Shown here in pieces: positions 46,201-57,500 of a stretch of DNA of 64,000 nt. Under the pieces are notes generated by a model. That model worked only from the letters and a program-made list of their open reading frames with translations. It did not search any database and was not told the DNA's origin. The position numbers and the translations under genes are program-made. This DNA comes from Streptosporangium sp. NBC_01755 (GTDB taxonomy: Bacteria > Actinomycetota > Actinomycetes > Streptosporangiales > Streptosporangiaceae), in assembly GCF_035917995.1 (NCBI RefSeq), contig NZ_CP109131.1, positions 6,572,001 to 6,636,000 of the forward strand, read 5' to 3'. Position 1 is the first letter of the stretch. Every line of letters starts with the position of its first letter.

Positions 46201-49200
46201 TACTCGGCCGGGACACGCTGGGTGTCGCGGTGGCGTTGCGGGTGGCCGGGGACGTGGTGCCGGTGCATGCGGATCTGCTCGCGCTGGCCGAGGCGGGTCC
46301 GGTGCCGGCGGTGGTGCTCGCGGAGGTGGTCTCGGATCCGGTGGCCGGGGTGGTGGAGTCGGCGCATGCGCTGGTCGCTCGCGTTCTGGATGTGGTGCAG
46401 CGGTGGCTGGCCGATGACCGGTTCGCCGATTCGCGTCTGGTGTTCGTCACCCGGGGCGCGGTCGCGTCGGGTGACGGCGAGGTGGTAGCGGATCTTCCGG
46501 CTTCCGGGGTGTGGGGGCTGGTCCGCAGTGCGCAGTCGGAGAACCCGGGCCGGTTCGTGCTGGTCGACATGGACCAGGACCAGGCCTCGCTGTCGGCCTT
46601 GCGCGGTGTGCTGCCGGGGACGTTGGCGTCGGGTGAGCCGCAGGCGGTGGTGCGCGAGGGTGACGTTCTGGTCCCGCGCCTGGCGCGGGTGGCGTCCGGC
46701 AACGTCCCGACCGATGTTCCCGTTGATGTCTCCGGTGATGACGCCGGCCGGGTCTGGGATCCGGAGGGGACGGTGTTGATCACCGGTGGTACCGGTGGTC
46801 TGGGCGGGCTGTTCGCGCGGCATGTGGTGGCCGAGCGGGGTGTGCGGCATCTGCTGCTGGCCAGCCGCCGGGGTCTGGACGCTCCGGGTGCGCTGGAGTT
46901 GCGGGCCGAGTTGATCGCGCACGGGGTCGAGGTCACCATCGCGGCGTGCGACATGGCCGACCGGGACGCGGTGGCGGCCCTGCTGACGCAGGTCCCGGCC
47001 GAACATCCGCTGACCGCGGTGATCCACACCGCCGGTGTGCTGGCCGACGGGACGATTCCGTCGCTGTCGGCGGAGGGGTTGCATGCGGTGTTGCGGCCGA
47101 AGGTGGATGCGGCCTGGCATCTGCACGAGCTGACCCGGGGCCTGGACCTGGCGGCGTTCGTGGTGTTCTCCTCGCTTGCGGGTGTGGTGGGAGCGCCTGG
47201 TCAGGGTAACTACGCGGCGGCCAACGTGTTCTTGGACGCGCTGGCTCAGGTGCGCCGGGCTGCGGGGCTGGCGGGGTTGTCGCTGGCGTGGGGTGCCTGG
47301 GCCCAGGACGCGGGGATGACCGGCACGCTGGGTGAGATCGAGATGCGGCGGATCAGCCGGACGGGTATGCCGGCGTTGTCGGCCGAGCAGGGGCTCGCGG
47401 CGTTCGAGGCGGCGGTGGGGTCGGATCGGGCGATGGTGGTGGTGGTGCGGCTGGAGCTGTCGGTGCTGCGTACGTTCCCCGAGGTGCCGCATCTGATGCG
47501 GGGCCTGGTGCGTGCGGGCCGCCGCCTGGCGGTCTCCACTTCGGTGGGTGGGGATTCGGAGCTGGTGCGGCGGTTGGCGGGGCTGGAGGAGGCCGAGCGG
47601 GTTCGGCTGGTGGTGGAGCTGGTGCGCGCTCAGGCGGCGGTGGTGCTGGGGCACGCCTCGGGGGAGGCCGTCCAGCCCGGACGTGAGTTCCGTGAGCTGG
47701 GCTTCGACTCCCTGACCGCGGTGGACCTGCGCAACCGGCTCAACATCGCCGTCGGGTTGCGGTTGCCGGCGACGCTGGTGTTCGACTATCCGACGCCGCT
47801 CGTGCTGGCGCGGTTCCTGGTGTCGGAGTTGCTGGGCCGGCAGGACCAGGCCGTCGGGTCGGGTGTGGTGGCCGGGCCGAGGGCGTCGACGGCGGACGAT
47901 CCGATCGTGATCGTGGGGATGAGCTGCCGGTTTCCCGGTGGGGTGAACTCGCCGGAAGAGCTGTGGCGGTTGCTGTCCGAGGGCGGGGAGGCGATCTCGC
48001 CGGTTCCGGCCGATCGGGGCTGGGATCCGGAGTTGCTGTCTGGGATGGGCCTCGATGTTCAGGGTGGGTTCCTGGCGGATGTGGCGGGGTTCGACGCGGG
48101 GTTCTTCGGGATCTCGCCGCGTGAGGCGCTGGCGATGGATCCGCAGCAGCGGTTGCTGCTGGAGGGGGCGTGGGAGGCGGTCGAGCGGGCCGGGATCGAC
48201 CCGGTCTCGCTCAAGGGCAGCCACACCGGCGTGTTCGTGGGCACCAACGGCCAGGACTACACGAGCCTGATCGTGAGCACTCAGACGGATGTGCAAGGCC
48301 ATGGCGTCACCGGTATGTCGGCCAGCGTGTTGTCGGGCCGGCTGTCCTACACGCTGGGGTTGGAGGGTCCGGCGGTGTCGGTGGACACGGCGTGTTCGTC
48401 GTCGCTGGTGGCGATGCACCTGGCGGCGCAGGCGCTGCGGCAGGGGGAGTGCTCGCTGGCGCTGGTCGGCGGTACGACGGTGATGGCGTCACCGATGGGG
48501 GTCATCGGGTTCAGCGCGCAGGGCGGGTTGTCGCCCGATGGGCGGTGCAAGGCGTTCGCCGACGCCGCGGACGGTACGAGCTGGTCTGAGGGTGTGGGCG
48601 TGCTGGTGCTGGAGCGGTTGTCGGATGCTCGGCGTAGCGGGCATGAGGTGCTGGCGGTGATGCGTGGGTCGGCGATCAACCAGGACGGGGCGTCGAACGG
48701 GTTGACCGCGCCGAACGGTCCGTCGCAGCAGCGGGTGATTCGTCAGGCGCTGGCCGGTGCGGGGTTGTCGCCGTCCGAGGTGGATGCGGTGGAGGCGCAC
48801 GGTACGGGTACCAGGTTGGGTGACCCGATCGAGGCGCAGGCGCTGCTGGCGACCTACGGCAAGGACCGTGAAGCCGATCGGCCGCTGCTGCTGGGCGCGA
48901 TCAAGTCGAACCTCGGTCACACCCAGGCCGCCGCGGGTGTGGCGGGTGTGATCAAGATGGTGCTGGCGATGCGGCACGGCGTGTTGCCCAAGACGTTGCA
49001 TGTGGATGCGCCGTCCTCGCATGTGGACTGGGCCTCGGGTGCGGTGGAGCTGCTGACCGAGCAGGTGGAGTGGCCGCGGACGGGTCGTCCGCGCCGGGCG
49101 GGGGTGTCGTCGTTCGGGATCAGCGGCACCAACGCGCACGTGATCCTCGAACAAGGGCCGGAAACATCGGCGGAAGAAGACACTCCGCAGGACCGGGTGC

Positions 49201-52200
49201 CTGCCGCGGGTGTGGTGCCGGTGCTGGTGTCGGCGAAGACAGGTCAGGCATTGCGGGCGCAGGCCGGGCGGCTGGTGTCGGTCCTGGCCGGCGAGCCTGG
49301 TCTGGGGCTGGCCGATGCGGCGTTCTCGCTGGCCACGACGCGGTCGGCGTTCGAGCATCGGGCGGTGGTGCTGGCCGCTGATCGTGAGGGGGTGCTGGCC
49401 GGGCTGGGTGCGCTGGCCGAGGATCTGCCAAGCGTGAGTGTGGTGCACGGAGCGGCGGGAGCGGAGCCGCGGCTCGCGTTCCTGTTCACCGGTCAGGGTA
49501 GCCAGCGGGCGGGGATGGGCCGGGAGCTGTATGAGCGGTTCCCGGTGTTCGCGGCGGCGTTGGATGCGGTGATCGCCGAGCTGGATCCGCTGCTGGACGG
49601 TTCGCTGCGCGAGGTGCTGTTCGCCGAGCCGGGCAGTGACCAGGCGCAGGCGGGGTTGCTGGATCGGACCGGGTGGGCGCAGCCGGCCCTGTTCGCGGTG
49701 GAGACGGCGTTGTTCCGGCTGGTGTCCTCGTGGGGGGTGCGGCCGGATGTGCTGGCGGGGCATTCGATCGGGGAGATCACCGCGGCGCATGTGGCCGGGG
49801 TGTTGTCCCTGAGTGATGCGTGTGCGTTGGTGGCGGGCCGGGCGCGGTTGATGCAGGCGCTCCCCTCCGGTGGGGCGATGGTGGCGGTGCAGGCCTCTGA
49901 GGAGGAGGTCGCCGCCCTGCTGGCCGGGCGGGAGAAAGAGGTGTCGGTCGCGGCGGTGAACGGCCCGGTCTCGGTGGTGATCTCCGGGGTCGAGCAGCCG
50001 GTCCTTGAGGTCGCCGCCGCCCTGGAGAAGCGGGGGGTCAGGACGAAGCGGTTGCGGGTGTCGCATGCGTTCCATTCGCCGTTGATGGAGCCGATGCTGG
50101 CGGACTTCCGTGCGCTGGCGAGCAGGCTCGGCTATGGCGCGCCGAGGGTTCCGATCGTGTCCACCCTGACCGGGCAGGCGGCCACGGCCGAGCAGTTGTG
50201 CTCGCCGGACTACTGGGTGGATCAGGTGCGTGGAGCGGTCCGCTTCGCCGACGGCATCCGCACCCTGCGCGCGCAGGGTGTGCGGGCGTATCTGGAGCTG
50301 GGCCCCGACGGGGTGCTGACCGCCATGGCTCAGGACACGCTGATGGCGGACTCGGGCCCGAGTGCCGCGAATCAGGCCTCAAAGTCCGGCTCGGACGTGG
50401 AACCGGCCTCCGGGCCGGATTCGGACGTGGTGCTGGTGCCGGTGTTGCGCGGGGGCCGGGACGAGCAGGAGGCCGTTACCGAGGCGCTGGCTCGTCTGCA
50501 CGTGCACGGCGTGCCGGTGAACTGGCAGACGGTGCTTCCGCGCGGGCGCCGGGTCGATCTGCCGACCTATGCCTTCGAGCACCAGCGGTACTGGCCTGAG
50601 GGGGCCGGTTCCCAGGTGGGCAACGTGGCCGCGGCCGGGCTGGCGACAGCCGGTCATCCGCTGCTGGGCGCCGCGGTGGGGCTGGCCGACTCCGACGGTG
50701 TGCTGCTGACCGGCCGCCTGTCGGTGCGGTCGCATCCGTGGCTGGCCGATCACGCGGTGGCCGGGACGGTGATCTTCCCGGGTACCGGGTTCCTGGAGCT
50801 GGCGATCCGGGCGGGTGACCAGGTCGGCTGCGATGTGGTGGAGGAGCTGACGCTGACCGCGCCGCTGGTGCTGGGCGAGACCGACGCCGTCGCGGTGCAG
50901 GTGTGGGTGGGCGCCGCGCAGGAGTCGGGCCGCCGGAGCGTGAACGTGTACGCCCGGTCGGCGCAGGCCGCGGACGATGTGCCGTGGGTGCGGCACGCGA
51001 CCGGCACTTTGGCTGCCGGTGTGCTCGCGACCGGCACGTCTCCCGCGGTGCCGTTCGACGCGGCGGTGTGGCCGCCGCAGGGCGCGACCGCTATCGAGAC
51101 GGATGGGTTGTACGAGGGAATGGCCGCGGGCGGGTTCGCCTACGGTCCGGTGTTCCAGGGGTTGCGGGCGGCCTGGCGGGGTGTCGACGGTGCGGTGTTC
51201 GCCGAGGTCGTCCTGCCCGAGCAGGCGCAGTCGAGTGCGGGTGCGTTCGGGGTGCACCCGGCGTTGCTGGACGCGGCGTTGCACGCGGTGCCGTTCGTCG
51301 GGCTGGAGCCGGTGGAGGGGGGCCGGTTGCCGTTCTCCTGGAGTGAGGTGAGCCTGCAGGCGGCAGGTGCGGCGATGTTGCGGGTGCGGCTGCTTCGGAC
51401 CGCTGCCGACTCGGTCACGCTGACGGCGGTGGACGCGGCCGGGGAGCCGGTGCTGTCGGCGCGGTCGCTGGTGCTGCGTCCGTTCTTGCCCGGTCAGATC
51501 GCCGCCGCGGGTGGTGGCCAGGTGATGGAGCGCGATGGGCTGTTCCGGTTGGAGTGGACCACGCTCTCCGAGGTCACCGTGGCCGACCCGGTGCCGGTGG
51601 CGATGGTCGGCTTCGCGGCGTTCGAGCCGGACGCGCTGGGTCTTGCGAGGAGGTGGGAGTCGGTCGCGGTTCATCGTGATCTGTCGGCGCTGGCGGAGGC
51701 GGGGTCGGTGCCGGGGGTGGTGCTGGCCGAGGTCGCGGCCGGGTCGGCGGTGGAGGTGGTGGCTTCGGCGCATGAGGTGACGGCCGGGGTTCTGGGACTG
51801 TTGCAGGGCTGGTTGGCCGAGGAGCGGTTCGCCGAGTCGCGGCTGGTGTTCGTCACCCGGGGGGCGGTCGCGGCGGGTGATGGCGAGGTGGTCGCCGATC
51901 TGGCGGCCGCGGCGGTGTGGGGATTGGTGCGTAGTGCCCAGTCGGAGAATCCGGGCCGGTTCCTGCTGGTCGACGTGGACGGGCAGGAGTCCTCGCTGTC
52001 GGCATTGCCGGGGATTCTGGCCGGTCTGCCGACGTCGGGTGAGCCGCAGGTGGCGGTGCGTGACGGTGGGGTGTGGGCGCCGAGGTTGGCGTCGCTGGTG
52101 TCGGGGGCGGGTCTGCTGCCGCCGGCCGGTGAGGTGGCGTGGCGGTTGGGCAGCCGGGCCAAGGGCAGCCTGGACGCGCTGGAGTTGCTCGCGTTCCCGC

Positions 52201-54431
52201 AGGCGACCGCGCCGTTGGAGGCCGGGCAGGTACGGCTGGCGGTGCACGCGGCGGGGGTGAACTTCCGTGACCTGCTGGACGGGTTGAACGCGCTGGGCTG
52301 GTTCCAGGACAAGGTCGGCCTGATGGGTGGTGAGGCCGCCGGGGTGGTGCTGGAGGTCGGCCCCGAGGTCGACGACCTGCACCCGGGCGACCGGGTGGTC
52401 GGTCTGGCCGAAGGCTCGTTCGGCCCGGTGACGGTCACTCACGCCCGAGCCCTGGCCAAGATCCCCGATGGGGTCTCGTTCGAGCAGGCCGCGACGATCC
52501 CGGTGACGTTCCTGACGGCCTACTACGGGCTGATGGACCTGGCCGGGCTGCGGGAGGGCGAGCGGCTGCTGGTGCACGCCGGCACCGGCGGTGTGGGCAT
52601 GGCGGCGATTCAGCTGGCCCAGCGGCTGGGGGTGGAGGTGTTCGCCACGGCCAGCCCGGCCAAGTGGGACGTGCTGCGTTCGCTGGGCATCCCGGACGAT
52701 CACATCGCGTCCTCGCGGAGCCTGGAGTTCGAGGAGCGGTTTCGCGCGGTCTGCGGTGAGCGGGGCATCGACGTGGTGCTCAACTCGCTGACCGGGGAGT
52801 TCATCGACGCCTCGGCGCGGCTGCTGCGTCCGGGCGGCCGGTTCGTCGAGTTGGGCAAGCTCGACATTCGCGACCAGGAGCGGTTCCCCGGGCTGGTGTA
52901 TCACTGGTTTGACATGCTGGATGCCGGGCCTGAGCGGTTGCGGCAGATGCTGGGCGGGCTGATGGGGTTGTTCGCGGCGGGTGAGCTGGAGCCGTTGCCG
53001 TTCACGGCGTGGGATGTGCGCCGGGGCCGGGATGCGTTCCGGTTCATGAGCCAGGCCCGGCACACCGGCAAGATCGTGCTGACCATGCCCCGGGTCTGGA
53101 ACCCGGAGGGCACCGTCCTGATCACCGGTGGCACCGGTGGTCTGGGTGCGTTGTTCGCGCGGCATGTGGTGGCCGAGCGGGGTGTGCGGCATCTGCTGCT
53201 GGCCAGCCGTCGGGGTCTGGAGGCTCCGGGTGCGCTGGAGTTGCGGGCCGAGTTGATCGCGCACGGGGTCGAGGTGGAGATCGCCGCCTGTGACATGGCG
53301 GATCGGGATCAGGTGGCGGCGCTGCTGGCCGGTGTGGATGCCGGGCATCCGCTGACCGCGGTGATTCACACCGCGGGTGTGCTGGCCGACGGGACGATTC
53401 CGTCGCTGTCGGCGGAGGGGTTGCATGCGGTGTTGCGGCCGAAGGTGGATGCGGCCTGGCATCTGCACGAGCTGACCCGGGGCCTGGACCTGGCGGCGTT
53501 CGTGGTGTTCTCCTCGCTTGCGGGTGTGGTGGGAGCGCCTGGTCAGGGTAACTACGCGGCGGCCAACGTGTTCTTGGACGCGCTGGCTCAGGTGCGCCGG
53601 GCTGCGGGGCTGGCGGGGTTGTCGCTGGCGTGGGGTGCCTGGGCCCAGGACGCGGGGATGACCGGCACGCTGGGTGAGATCGAGATGCGGCGGATCAGCC
53701 GGACGGGTATGCCGGCGTTGTCGGCCGAGCAGGGGCTCGCGGCGTTCGAGGCGGCGGTGGGGTCGGATCGGGCGATGGTGGTGCCGGTGCGACTGGAGCT
53801 GTCGGCGTTGCGGGCGATGGGCGAGGTGCCGCATCTGATGCGGGGCCTGGTGCGTGCGGGGCGCCGGTCGGCGGTCTCCGTTCTCGCGGGCGGGGACGCG
53901 GAGCTGGTGCGGCGGCTGGCGGGCCTGGAGCAGGCCGAGCGGGTGCGGCTGGTGATGGAACTGGTGTGCACTCAGGCGGCGGCGGTGCTGGGGCACGAGT
54001 CGGTGGACGCGATCCAGCCGGGACGGGAGTTCCGTGAGCTGGGCTTCGACTCCCTCACCACCATGGAGCTGCGCAACCGGCTGAACGCGGTGACGGGGCT
54101 GCAGCTGTCGGCGACCATCATCTTCGACTACCCCACTCCCGCCAGCCTCGCCGAATACCTTCTGGAGGAAATCGCGCCCGGAGCGAACACCGCGGTAGAG
54201 CTGTCATTGCTGGCCGATCTCGACCGGTTCGAGACCGCTCTTTCCGGCAACGCGCTCGACGATCTCACCCGGAACGGCATCGCGACCCGGCTGCGGCACC
54301 TGCTGGCGAAGGTGAGCGAGAGCGGCACGGAAACCAGTGAAATCGCTGTCGCCGACATGCTCGAATCGGCGAGTACCGAGGAAATCCTCAGCTTCATCGA
54401 CAACGAACTGGGCCGCTCGAAAGATCTGTGA
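37143..54431 (+). CDS. Modular type I PKS, protein 3 (modules M8-M10)
   Basis: A 5762-residue synthase starting 38 bases after the stop of PKS 2. Residues 1-33 are the coiled-coil docking helix ([14 protein letters not shown]...). M8 (about 34-1790), M9 (1806-3570) and M10 (3585-5690) follow, then a C-terminal docking tail ending NELGRSKDL, the same ending as PKS 2. All three ATs are malonyl type, so this protein adds three unbranched units: hydroxyl, hydroxyl and fully reduced. Long stretches of M8, M9 and the M10 KS are nearly identical in DNA, so the gene has grown by tandem duplication. The reading frame is intact throughout. Confidence 0.96.
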   Translation: MSEDRKLVEYLKWVTTDLHETRRRLEEVESGRQEPIAIVSMACRFPGGVNSPEDLWRLLIEGEDAISRVPADRGWDPELLSAVGAGCEGGFLTDVAGFDAGFFGISPREALSMDPQQRLLLETSWEAIERGGIDPVSLKGSSTGVFVGTNGQDYMSLIMRAPADAQGNGVTGVAASVLSGRLSYTLGLEGPAVSVDTACSSSLVTLHLAAQALRSGECSLALAGGITVMTSPMVLVGFGLQGSGMAPDGRCKAFSDAADGTSWSEGVGMLVLERLSDARRNGHQVLAVMRGSAINQDGASNGLTAPNGPSQRRVIRQALVSAGLSSSEVDAVEAHGTGTVLGDPIEAQALLATYGQDRDEGRPLLLGAIKSNLGHAQAAAGVVGVIKMVLAMRHGVLPKTLHVDTPSSHVDWSAGAVKLLTEPAEWPETGRLRRAGVSSFGISGTNAHIILEQGPETPEEDTPQDQVPAAGVLPVLVSAKTGQALRTQAERLVSHMKDRGETALVDTAFSLATTRSAFEHRAVVLADGREGVLAGLRGVIEDLPGAGVVCGVATEPQLAFLFTGQGSQRAGMGRELYERFPVFAKALDEVIAKLDPMLDGSLREVLFAEPGSVEAGLLDQTGWAQPALFAVETALFRLVSSWGVRPDVLAGHSIGEITAAHVAGVLSLADACVLVAGRARLMQALPSGGAMVAVQASEEEVAELLAGREKEVSVAAVNGPASVVISGAEQPVLDIAAALAERGVRAKRLRVSHAFHSPLMEPMLADFRTLASRLGYGAPRVPIVSTLTGQAATAEQLCSPDYWVDQVRGAVRFADGIRTLRAQGVRAYLELGPDGVLTAMAQDTIATEPEAHGHELPSVLVPVLRKGRDEPMAVMTALAQLHVHGVPVDWRSVLPGGRRVDLPTYPFEHQRFWPENTGSGIGNVVAAGLAATGHPLLGAAMPLANSDGVVLTGRLSVSAQPWLADYVVEGSVLVPGSAFVELAVRAGDQVGCDLVEELTLDAPLVLGAGGAAVVQVWVGAKEESGRRSVNVYARSAGVADEVAWVRYATGTLAAGVSEVVPFEVAVWPPAGATAIELEGLYEELAEDGFAYGPVFQGLRAAWRGVDGEVFAEVALPEQAVSDSGAFGVHPALLDAALHAVAFAGLEPVEGGLVPSSWEQVCLHAGGASVLRVRLVRTGPDAVSLSAVDAAGEPVLSARSVVLRPVSAEQLALSGGVGVGWESLFGVEWAPAGALPEAGQTSSMPVAVLGADALGVAPALRVAGEPGGLAVEVHAELSSLAAGTVPAVVMVEAVSDPVGGVVESAHALTARVLDLLQGWLAEERFAESRLVFLTRGAVAAGDGEVVADLAAAAVWGLVRSAQSENPGRFLLIDVDRESPLSGLPGVLAGAFSSGEPQAVVRDGEVWVPRLARVAPGSDLGDVAGRVWDPEGTVLITGGTGGLGGLFARHVVAERGVRHLLLASRRGLDAPGALELRAELIAHGVEVTIAACDMADRDAVAALLTQVPAEHPLTAVIHTAGVLADGTIPSLSAEGLHAVLRPKVDAAWHLHELTRGLDLAAFVVFSSLAGVVGAPGQGNYAAANVFLDALAQVRRAAGLAGLSLAWGAWAQDAGMTGTLGEIEMRRISRTGMPALSAEQGLAAFEAAVGSDRAMVVVVRLELSVLRTFPEVPHLMRGLVRAGRRLAVSTSVGGDSELVRRLAGLEEAERVRLVVELVRAQAAVVLGHASGEAVQPGREFRELGFDSLTAVDLRNRLNIAVGLRLPATLVFDYPTPLVLARFLVSELLGRQDQAVGSGVVAGPRASTADDPIVIVGMSCRFPGGVNSPEELWRLLSEGGEAISPVPADRGWDPELLSGMGLDVQGGFLADVAGFDAGFFGISPREALAMDPQQRLLLEGAWEAVERAGIDPVSLKGSHTGVFVGTNGQDYTSLIVSTQTDVQGHGVTGMSASVLSGRLSYTLGLEGPAVSVDTACSSSLVAMHLAAQALRQGECSLALVGGTTVMASPMGVIGFSAQGGLSPDGRCKAFADAADGTSWSEGVGVLVLERLSDARRSGHEVLAVMRGSAINQDGASNGLTAPNGPSQQRVIRQALAGAGLSPSEVDAVEAHGTGTRLGDPIEAQALLATYGKDREADRPLLLGAIKSNLGHTQAAAGVAGVIKMVLAMRHGVLPKTLHVDAPSSHVDWASGAVELLTEARSWPRVDRPWRAGVSSFGISGTNAHVIIEQAVESPEAADEDAPQDHAPVAGVVPVLVSGRSVEALRAQAGRLASVLDGEPGLGLADAAFSLATTRSAFEHRAVVLAADREGVLAGLGALAEDGPGAGVVRGVAGAEPRLAFLFTGQGSQRAGMGRELYARFPVFAAALDAVIAELDPLLDGSLREVLFAEPGSVEAGLLDQTGWAQPALFAVETALFRLVSSWGVRPDVLAGHSIGEITAAHVAGVLSLADACVLVAGRARLMQALPSGGAMVAVQASEEEVAELLAGREKEVSVAAVNGPASVVISGAEQPVLDIAAALAERGVRAKRLRVSHAFHSPLMEPMLADFRTLASRLGYGAPRVPIVSTLTGQAATAEQLCSPDYWVDQVRGAVRFADGIRTLRAQGVRAYLELGPDGVLTAMAQDTIATEPEAHGHELPSVLVPVLRKGRDEPMAVMTALAQLHVHGVPVDWRSVLPGGRRVDLPTYPFEHQRFWPENTGSGIGNVVAAGLAATGHPLLGAAMPLANSDGVVLTGRLSVSAQPWLADYVVEGSVLVPGSAFVELAVRAGDQVGCDLVEELTLDAPLVLGAGGAAVVQVWVGAKEESGRRSVNVYARSAGVADEVAWVRYATGTLAAGVSEVVPFEVAVWPPAGATAIELEGLYEELAEDGFAYGPVFQGLRAAWRGVDGEVFAEVALPEQAVSDSGAFGVHPALLDAALHAVAFAGLEPVEGGLVPSSWEQVCLHAGGASVLRVRLVRTGPDAVSLSAVDAAGEPVLSARSVVLRPVPAEQLALSDGRGAGQDTLFRVEWAAVGGLPEADQVPVAVLGRDTLGVAVALRVAGDVVPVHADLLALAEAGPVPAVVLAEVVSDPVAGVVESAHALVARVLDVVQRWLADDRFADSRLVFVTRGAVASGDGEVVADLPASGVWGLVRSAQSENPGRFVLVDMDQDQASLSALRGVLPGTLASGEPQAVVREGDVLVPRLARVASGNVPTDVPVDVSGDDAGRVWDPEGTVLITGGTGGLGGLFARHVVAERGVRHLLLASRRGLDAPGALELRAELIAHGVEVTIAACDMADRDAVAALLTQVPAEHPLTAVIHTAGVLADGTIPSLSAEGLHAVLRPKVDAAWHLHELTRGLDLAAFVVFSSLAGVVGAPGQGNYAAANVFLDALAQVRRAAGLAGLSLAWGAWAQDAGMTGTLGEIEMRRISRTGMPALSAEQGLAAFEAAVGSDRAMVVVVRLELSVLRTFPEVPHLMRGLVRAGRRLAVSTSVGGDSELVRRLAGLEEAERVRLVVELVRAQAAVVLGHASGEAVQPGREFRELGFDSLTAVDLRNRLNIAVGLRLPATLVFDYPTPLVLARFLVSELLGRQDQAVGSGVVAGPRASTADDPIVIVGMSCRFPGGVNSPEELWRLLSEGGEAISPVPADRGWDPELLSGMGLDVQGGFLADVAGFDAGFFGISPREALAMDPQQRLLLEGAWEAVERAGIDPVSLKGSHTGVFVGTNGQDYTSLIVSTQTDVQGHGVTGMSASVLSGRLSYTLGLEGPAVSVDTACSSSLVAMHLAAQALRQGECSLALVGGTTVMASPMGVIGFSAQGGLSPDGRCKAFADAADGTSWSEGVGVLVLERLSDARRSGHEVLAVMRGSAINQDGASNGLTAPNGPSQQRVIRQALAGAGLSPSEVDAVEAHGTGTRLGDPIEAQALLATYGKDREADRPLLLGAIKSNLGHTQAAAGVAGVIKMVLAMRHGVLPKTLHVDAPSSHVDWASGAVELLTEQVEWPRTGRPRRAGVSSFGISGTNAHVILEQGPETSAEEDTPQDRVPAAGVVPVLVSAKTGQALRAQAGRLVSVLAGEPGLGLADAAFSLATTRSAFEHRAVVLAADREGVLAGLGALAEDLPSVSVVHGAAGAEPRLAFLFTGQGSQRAGMGRELYERFPVFAAALDAVIAELDPLLDGSLREVLFAEPGSDQAQAGLLDRTGWAQPALFAVETALFRLVSSWGVRPDVLAGHSIGEITAAHVAGVLSLSDACALVAGRARLMQALPSGGAMVAVQASEEEVAALLAGREKEVSVAAVNGPVSVVISGVEQPVLEVAAALEKRGVRTKRLRVSHAFHSPLMEPMLADFRALASRLGYGAPRVPIVSTLTGQAATAEQLCSPDYWVDQVRGAVRFADGIRTLRAQGVRAYLELGPDGVLTAMAQDTLMADSGPSAANQASKSGSDVEPASGPDSDVVLVPVLRGGRDEQEAVTEALARLHVHGVPVNWQTVLPRGRRVDLPTYAFEHQRYWPEGAGSQVGNVAAAGLATAGHPLLGAAVGLADSDGVLLTGRLSVRSHPWLADHAVAGTVIFPGTGFLELAIRAGDQVGCDVVEELTLTAPLVLGETDAVAVQVWVGAAQESGRRSVNVYARSAQAADDVPWVRHATGTLAAGVLATGTSPAVPFDAAVWPPQGATAIETDGLYEGMAAGGFAYGPVFQGLRAAWRGVDGAVFAEVVLPEQAQSSAGAFGVHPALLDAALHAVPFVGLEPVEGGRLPFSWSEVSLQAAGAAMLRVRLLRTAADSVTLTAVDAAGEPVLSARSLVLRPFLPGQIAAAGGGQVMERDGLFRLEWTTLSEVTVADPVPVAMVGFAAFEPDALGLARRWESVAVHRDLSALAEAGSVPGVVLAEVAAGSAVEVVASAHEVTAGVLGLLQGWLAEERFAESRLVFVTRGAVAAGDGEVVADLAAAAVWGLVRSAQSENPGRFLLVDVDGQESSLSALPGILAGLPTSGEPQVAVRDGGVWAPRLASLVSGAGLLPPAGEVAWRLGSRAKGSLDALELLAFPQATAPLEAGQVRLAVHAAGVNFRDLLDGLNALGWFQDKVGLMGGEAAGVVLEVGPEVDDLHPGDRVVGLAEGSFGPVTVTHARALAKIPDGVSFEQAATIPVTFLTAYYGLMDLAGLREGERLLVHAGTGGVGMAAIQLAQRLGVEVFATASPAKWDVLRSLGIPDDHIASSRSLEFEERFRAVCGERGIDVVLNSLTGEFIDASARLLRPGGRFVELGKLDIRDQERFPGLVYHWFDMLDAGPERLRQMLGGLMGLFAAGELEPLPFTAWDVRRGRDAFRFMSQARHTGKIVLTMPRVWNPEGTVLITGGTGGLGALFARHVVAERGVRHLLLASRRGLEAPGALELRAELIAHGVEVEIAACDMADRDQVAALLAGVDAGHPLTAVIHTAGVLADGTIPSLSAEGLHAVLRPKVDAAWHLHELTRGLDLAAFVVFSSLAGVVGAPGQGNYAAANVFLDALAQVRRAAGLAGLSLAWGAWAQDAGMTGTLGEIEMRRISRTGMPALSAEQGLAAFEAAVGSDRAMVVPVRLELSALRAMGEVPHLMRGLVRAGRRSAVSVLAGGDAELVRRLAGLEQAERVRLVMELVCTQAAAVLGHESVDAIQPGREFRELGFDSLTTMELRNRLNAVTGLQLSATIIFDYPTPASLAEYLLEEIAPGANTAVELSLLADLDRFETALSGNALDDLTRNGIATRLRHLLAKVSESGTETSEIAVADMLESASTEEILSFIDNELGRSKDL
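37242..42510 (+). other. PKS module M8: KS-AT(malonyl)-DH(inactive)-KR-ACP
   Basis: Residue numbers refer to PKS 3. KS Cys 199; the region after it reads [14 protein letters not shown], one residue longer than its relatives. AT Ser 653 (GHSIGE), HAFH from 753. DH has Tyr 966 in place of His ([14 protein letters not shown]). KR Tyr 1578 in [11 protein letters not shown] Ser 1744. Predicted output: beta-hydroxy, no methyl. Confidence 0.9.
38938..40779 (+). repeat. Long direct repeat A, copy 1 (M8: AT second half to DH)
   Basis: Nearly identical to 44266-46107 at a constant offset of 5328 bases, with only scattered single-base differences. Together with repeat B it forms a tandem duplication of about 5.3 kb inside PKS 3. 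Confidence 0.9.
41410..43723 (+). repeat. Long direct repeat B, copy 1 (M8 KR-ACP and M9 KS)
   Basis: Nearly identical to 46747-49060 at an offset of 5337 bases. The 9-base change of offset relative to repeat A comes from the replaced linker between the two blocks. Confidence 0.9.
44266..46107 (+). repeat. Long direct repeat A, copy 2 (M9)
   Basis: Second copy of 38938-40779. Similarity to M8 breaks at about 46108, where the DH-KR linker switches to sequence shared with M3. Confidence 0.9.
46092..46690 (+). repeat. Dispersed repeat E, copy 2 (M9 DH-KR linker)
   Basis: Second copy of 12780-13370, inserted between repeat blocks A and B of M9. Confidence 0.8.
46747..49060 (+). repeat. Long direct repeat B, copy 2 (M9 KR-ACP and M10 KS)
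   Basis: Second copy of 41410-43723. The M9 and M10 ketosynthases are therefore almost the same protein sequence. Confidence 0.9.
47895..54190 (+). other. PKS module M10: KS-AT(malonyl)-DH-ER-KR-ACP, fully reducing
   Basis: KS Cys 3751, AT Ser 4208, HAFH from 4308, DH His 4537 ([11 protein letters not shown]), ER about 5000-5317 with HAGTGGVG near 5144, KR Tyr 5471, ACP Ser 5637 (PKS 3 numbering). It is a mosaic: the KS copies M9, the AT resembles M4, the AT end through the linker copies M2, and the KR resembles M4/M8/M9. Predicted output: fully reduced, unbranched. Confidence 0.9.
50044..51979 (+). repeat. Dispersed direct repeat C, copy 2 (M10)
   Basis: Second copy of 5125-7060. Similarity falls at the variable linker just before the ER, then resumes at a lower level through the ER and KR. 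Confidence 0.88.
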
Positions 54432-54587
54432 TTCGAGCCCGTGTCTGAATACTGAAGGGCCATTCTCATGTCCGAAGACCGGAAGCTCGTCGAGTACCTG
54501 AAGTGGGTCACCGCCGATTTGCACGAGACCCGCCGGCGGCTCGAAGAGGTGGAGTCGGGCAGGCACGAGCCGATCGCCATTGTGTCG
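54290..54587 (+). repeat. Repeated gene junction, copy 2 (end of PKS 3, start of PKS 4)
   Basis: Second copy of 36960-37260. A junction duplicated along with its non-coding part implies that it was copied as DNA, not conserved by protein selection alone. Confidence 0.8.
54454..54459 (+). promoter_or_regulatory. Ribosome binding site of PKS 4
   Basis: GAAGGG ends 8 bases before the ATG at 54468, in a leader nearly identical to the one before PKS 3. Confidence 0.75.
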
Positions 54588-57500
54588 ATGTCATGCCGCT
54601 ATCCGGGCGGGGTCGACTCTCCTGAGGATCTGTGGCGGTTGCTGTCCGAGGGACAGGACGCGATCTCTTCGTTCCCGGCCGATCGGGGCTGGGAGGAGGA
54701 GGCGATGTTGATGATGGGCCTGGAGTGTCAGGGCGGGTTCCTGTCCGATGTGGCGGGGTTTGACGCGGGGTTCTTCAGGATCTCGCCGCGTGAGGCTTTG
54801 GCGATGGATCCGCAGCAGCGGCTGCTGCTGGAGGGGGTGTGGGAGGCGGTCGAGCGGGCCGGGATCGACCCGGTCTCGCTGAAGGGCAGCTCCACCGGGG
54901 TGTTCGTGGGCACCAACGGCCAGGACTACGGGCATCTGTGTCTGCAAACCGGGACAGACATGGCGAACTATGTCCTCACCGGTGCAACGGCCAGCGTGCT
55001 GTCGGGCCGCCTGTCCTACACCCTGGGCCTGGAGGGCCCGACTATGACGGTCGACACCGCATGCTCGTCGTCCTTGGTCGCCATGCACCTGGCGGTGCAG
55101 GCGCTGCGCTCGGGCGAGTGCAGCCTGGCGCTGGCAGGCGGTGTCAAGGTGATGACCACCCCGTTCGGGCTCTTCGGCTTTGGTACGGAGAGCGGGTTGG
55201 CGTCCGATGGTCGGTGCAAGGCGTTCGCCGACACCGCGGACGGCACCAGCTGGTCCGAGGGCATGGGCATGCTGGTGCTGGAACGGTTGTCGGACGCACG
55301 CCGCAACGGCCACCAGGTGCTGGCGGTCGTGCGTGGGTCGGCGATCAACCAGGATGGTGCGTCCAACGGCCTGACCGCGCCGAACGGCCCGTCGCAGCAG
55401 CGGGTGATCCGTCAGGCGCTGGCCGGCGCGGGGTTGTCGCCGTCCGAGGTGGACGCGGTCGAGGCACACGGCACCGGCACGATCCTGGGTGACCCGATCG
55501 AGGCCCAGGCGCTGCTGGCCACGTACGGCAAGGACCGTGAAGCCGACCGGCCGCTGCTGCTGGGCTCGATCAAGTCGAACCTCGGTCACACCCAGGCCGC
55601 GGCCGGAGTGGCGGGTGTGATCAAGATGGTGCTGGCGATGCGGCACGGCGTGCTGCCCAAGACGCTGCACGTGGATGCGCCCTCGTCGCATGTGGACTGG
55701 TCGGCGGGTGCGGTGGAGCTGCTGACCGAGCCGGCGGAGTGGCCGCGGACCGGTCGTCCGCGGCGGGCGGGGGTGTCGTCGTTCGGGATCAGCGGCACCA
55801 ACGCGCACGTGATCCTCGAACAAGGGCCGGAAACGCCGGAAGAAGACACTCCTCAGGACCGGGCTCCTGCCGCGGGTGTGCTGCCGGTGCTGGTGTCGGC
55901 GAAGACAGGTCAGGCATTGCGGGCGCAGGCTGAGCGCCTGGCGTCGTACATGGCCGGCGAGCCTGGTCTGGGGCTGGCCGATGCGGCGTTCTCGCTGGCC
56001 ACGACGCGGTCGGCGTTCGAGCATCGGGCCGTGGTGCTGGCCGCCGATCGTGAGGGTGTGCTGGCCGGGCTGGGTGCGCTGGCCGAGGACGGTCCGGGTG
56101 CGGGTGTGGTGCGCGGGGTGGCCGGGGCGGAGCCGCGGCTCGCGTTCCTGTTCACCGGTCAGGGGAGCCAGCGGGCGGGGATGGGCCGGGAGCTGTATGC
56201 GCGGTTCCCGGTGTTCGCGGCGGCGTTGGATGCGGTGATCGCCGAGCTGGACCCGATGCTGGACGGTTCGCTGCGCGAGGTGCTGTTCGCCGAGCCGGGC
56301 AGTGCGCAGGCGGAGGCGGGGTTGCTGGATCGGACCGGGTGGGCGCAGCCGGCGTTGTTCGCGGTGGAGACGGCGTTGTTCCGGCTGGTGTCCTCGTGGG
56401 GGGTGCGGCCGGGTGTGCTGGCCGGGCATTCGATCGGGGAGATCACCGCGGCGCATGTGGCCGGGGTGTTGTCCCTGAGTGATGCGTGTGCGTTGGTGGC
56501 GGGCCGGGCGCGGTTGATGCAGGCGCTTCCCTCCGGTGGGGCGATGGTGGCGGTGCAGGCCTCTGAGGAGGAGGTCGCCGCCCTGCTGGCCGGGCGGGAG
56601 AAGGAGGTGTCGGTCGCGGCGGTGAACGGCCCGGTCTCGGTGGTGATCTCCGGGGTCGAGCAGCCGGTCCTTGAGGTCGCCGCGGCGTTGGAGGGGCGGG
56701 GCATCAGAACGAAGCGGTTGCGGGTGTCGCATGCGTTCCATTCGCCGTTGATGGAGCCGATGCTGGCGGACTTCCGCACGCTGGCGAGCAGGCTCACCTA
56801 CGGCGCGCCGAGGGTTCCGATCGTGTCCACCCTGACCGGGCAGGCGGCCACGGCCGAGCAGCTGTGCTCGCCGGACTACTGGGTGGATCAGGTGCGTGGC
56901 ACGGTCCGCTTCGCCGACGGCATCCGCACCCTGCGTGCGCAGGGCGTACGGGCCTACCTGGAGCTGGGCCCCGACGGGGTGCTCACCGCCATGGCGGGAG
57001 ACACCCTCGTGGCAGGGGCGGACGTGGTGCTGGTGCCGGCACTGCGCAAGGACCGTGATGAACAGACTGCCGCGATGACGGCGCTGGCCAAGCTGCACGT
57101 GCGCGGGGTGCCGGTGGATTGGCGAGCGGTGCTTCCAGGCGGGCGCCAGGTCAAGTTGCCGACGTACGCTTTCCAGCGCCGACGCTTCTGGCCCGAGGCG
57201 ACCGGTTCCCGTACGGGGGACGTGGCGGCGGCGGATCCCCCGCTGCTGGCTGCCGCGGCGGGTCTGGCCGTGTCGATACCCGAGGCCGACACGGCGTGGG
57301 ATCGGTTGCGCGGGCTTAGTGGAGCACAGCAGGACGAGGGGCTGCAGGAACTGGTGCAGCATCATGCGGCTGCCATTCTCGGCCACGGCGACTCCTCGGC
57401 CGTCGATCTCGAACGTGATTTCTTCGAGCTGGGCTTCGACTCGTTCACCGCGGCCGAATTGCGTAACTCCCTTGCCAGGGCGGTTGGTTGGGAATTCCCG

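Larger units (their letters stand above)
42558..47850 (+). other. PKS module M9: KS-AT(malonyl)-DH(inactive)-KR-ACP
   Basis: KS Cys 1972, AT Ser 2429, HAFH from 2529, DH Tyr 2742 in place of His, KR Tyr 3357, ACP Ser 3523 (PKS 3 numbering). The AT second half, DH and KR-ACP are almost copies of M8. The linker between DH and KR (about 46108-46690) instead matches M3. Predicted output: beta-hydroxy, no methyl. Confidence 0.9.
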
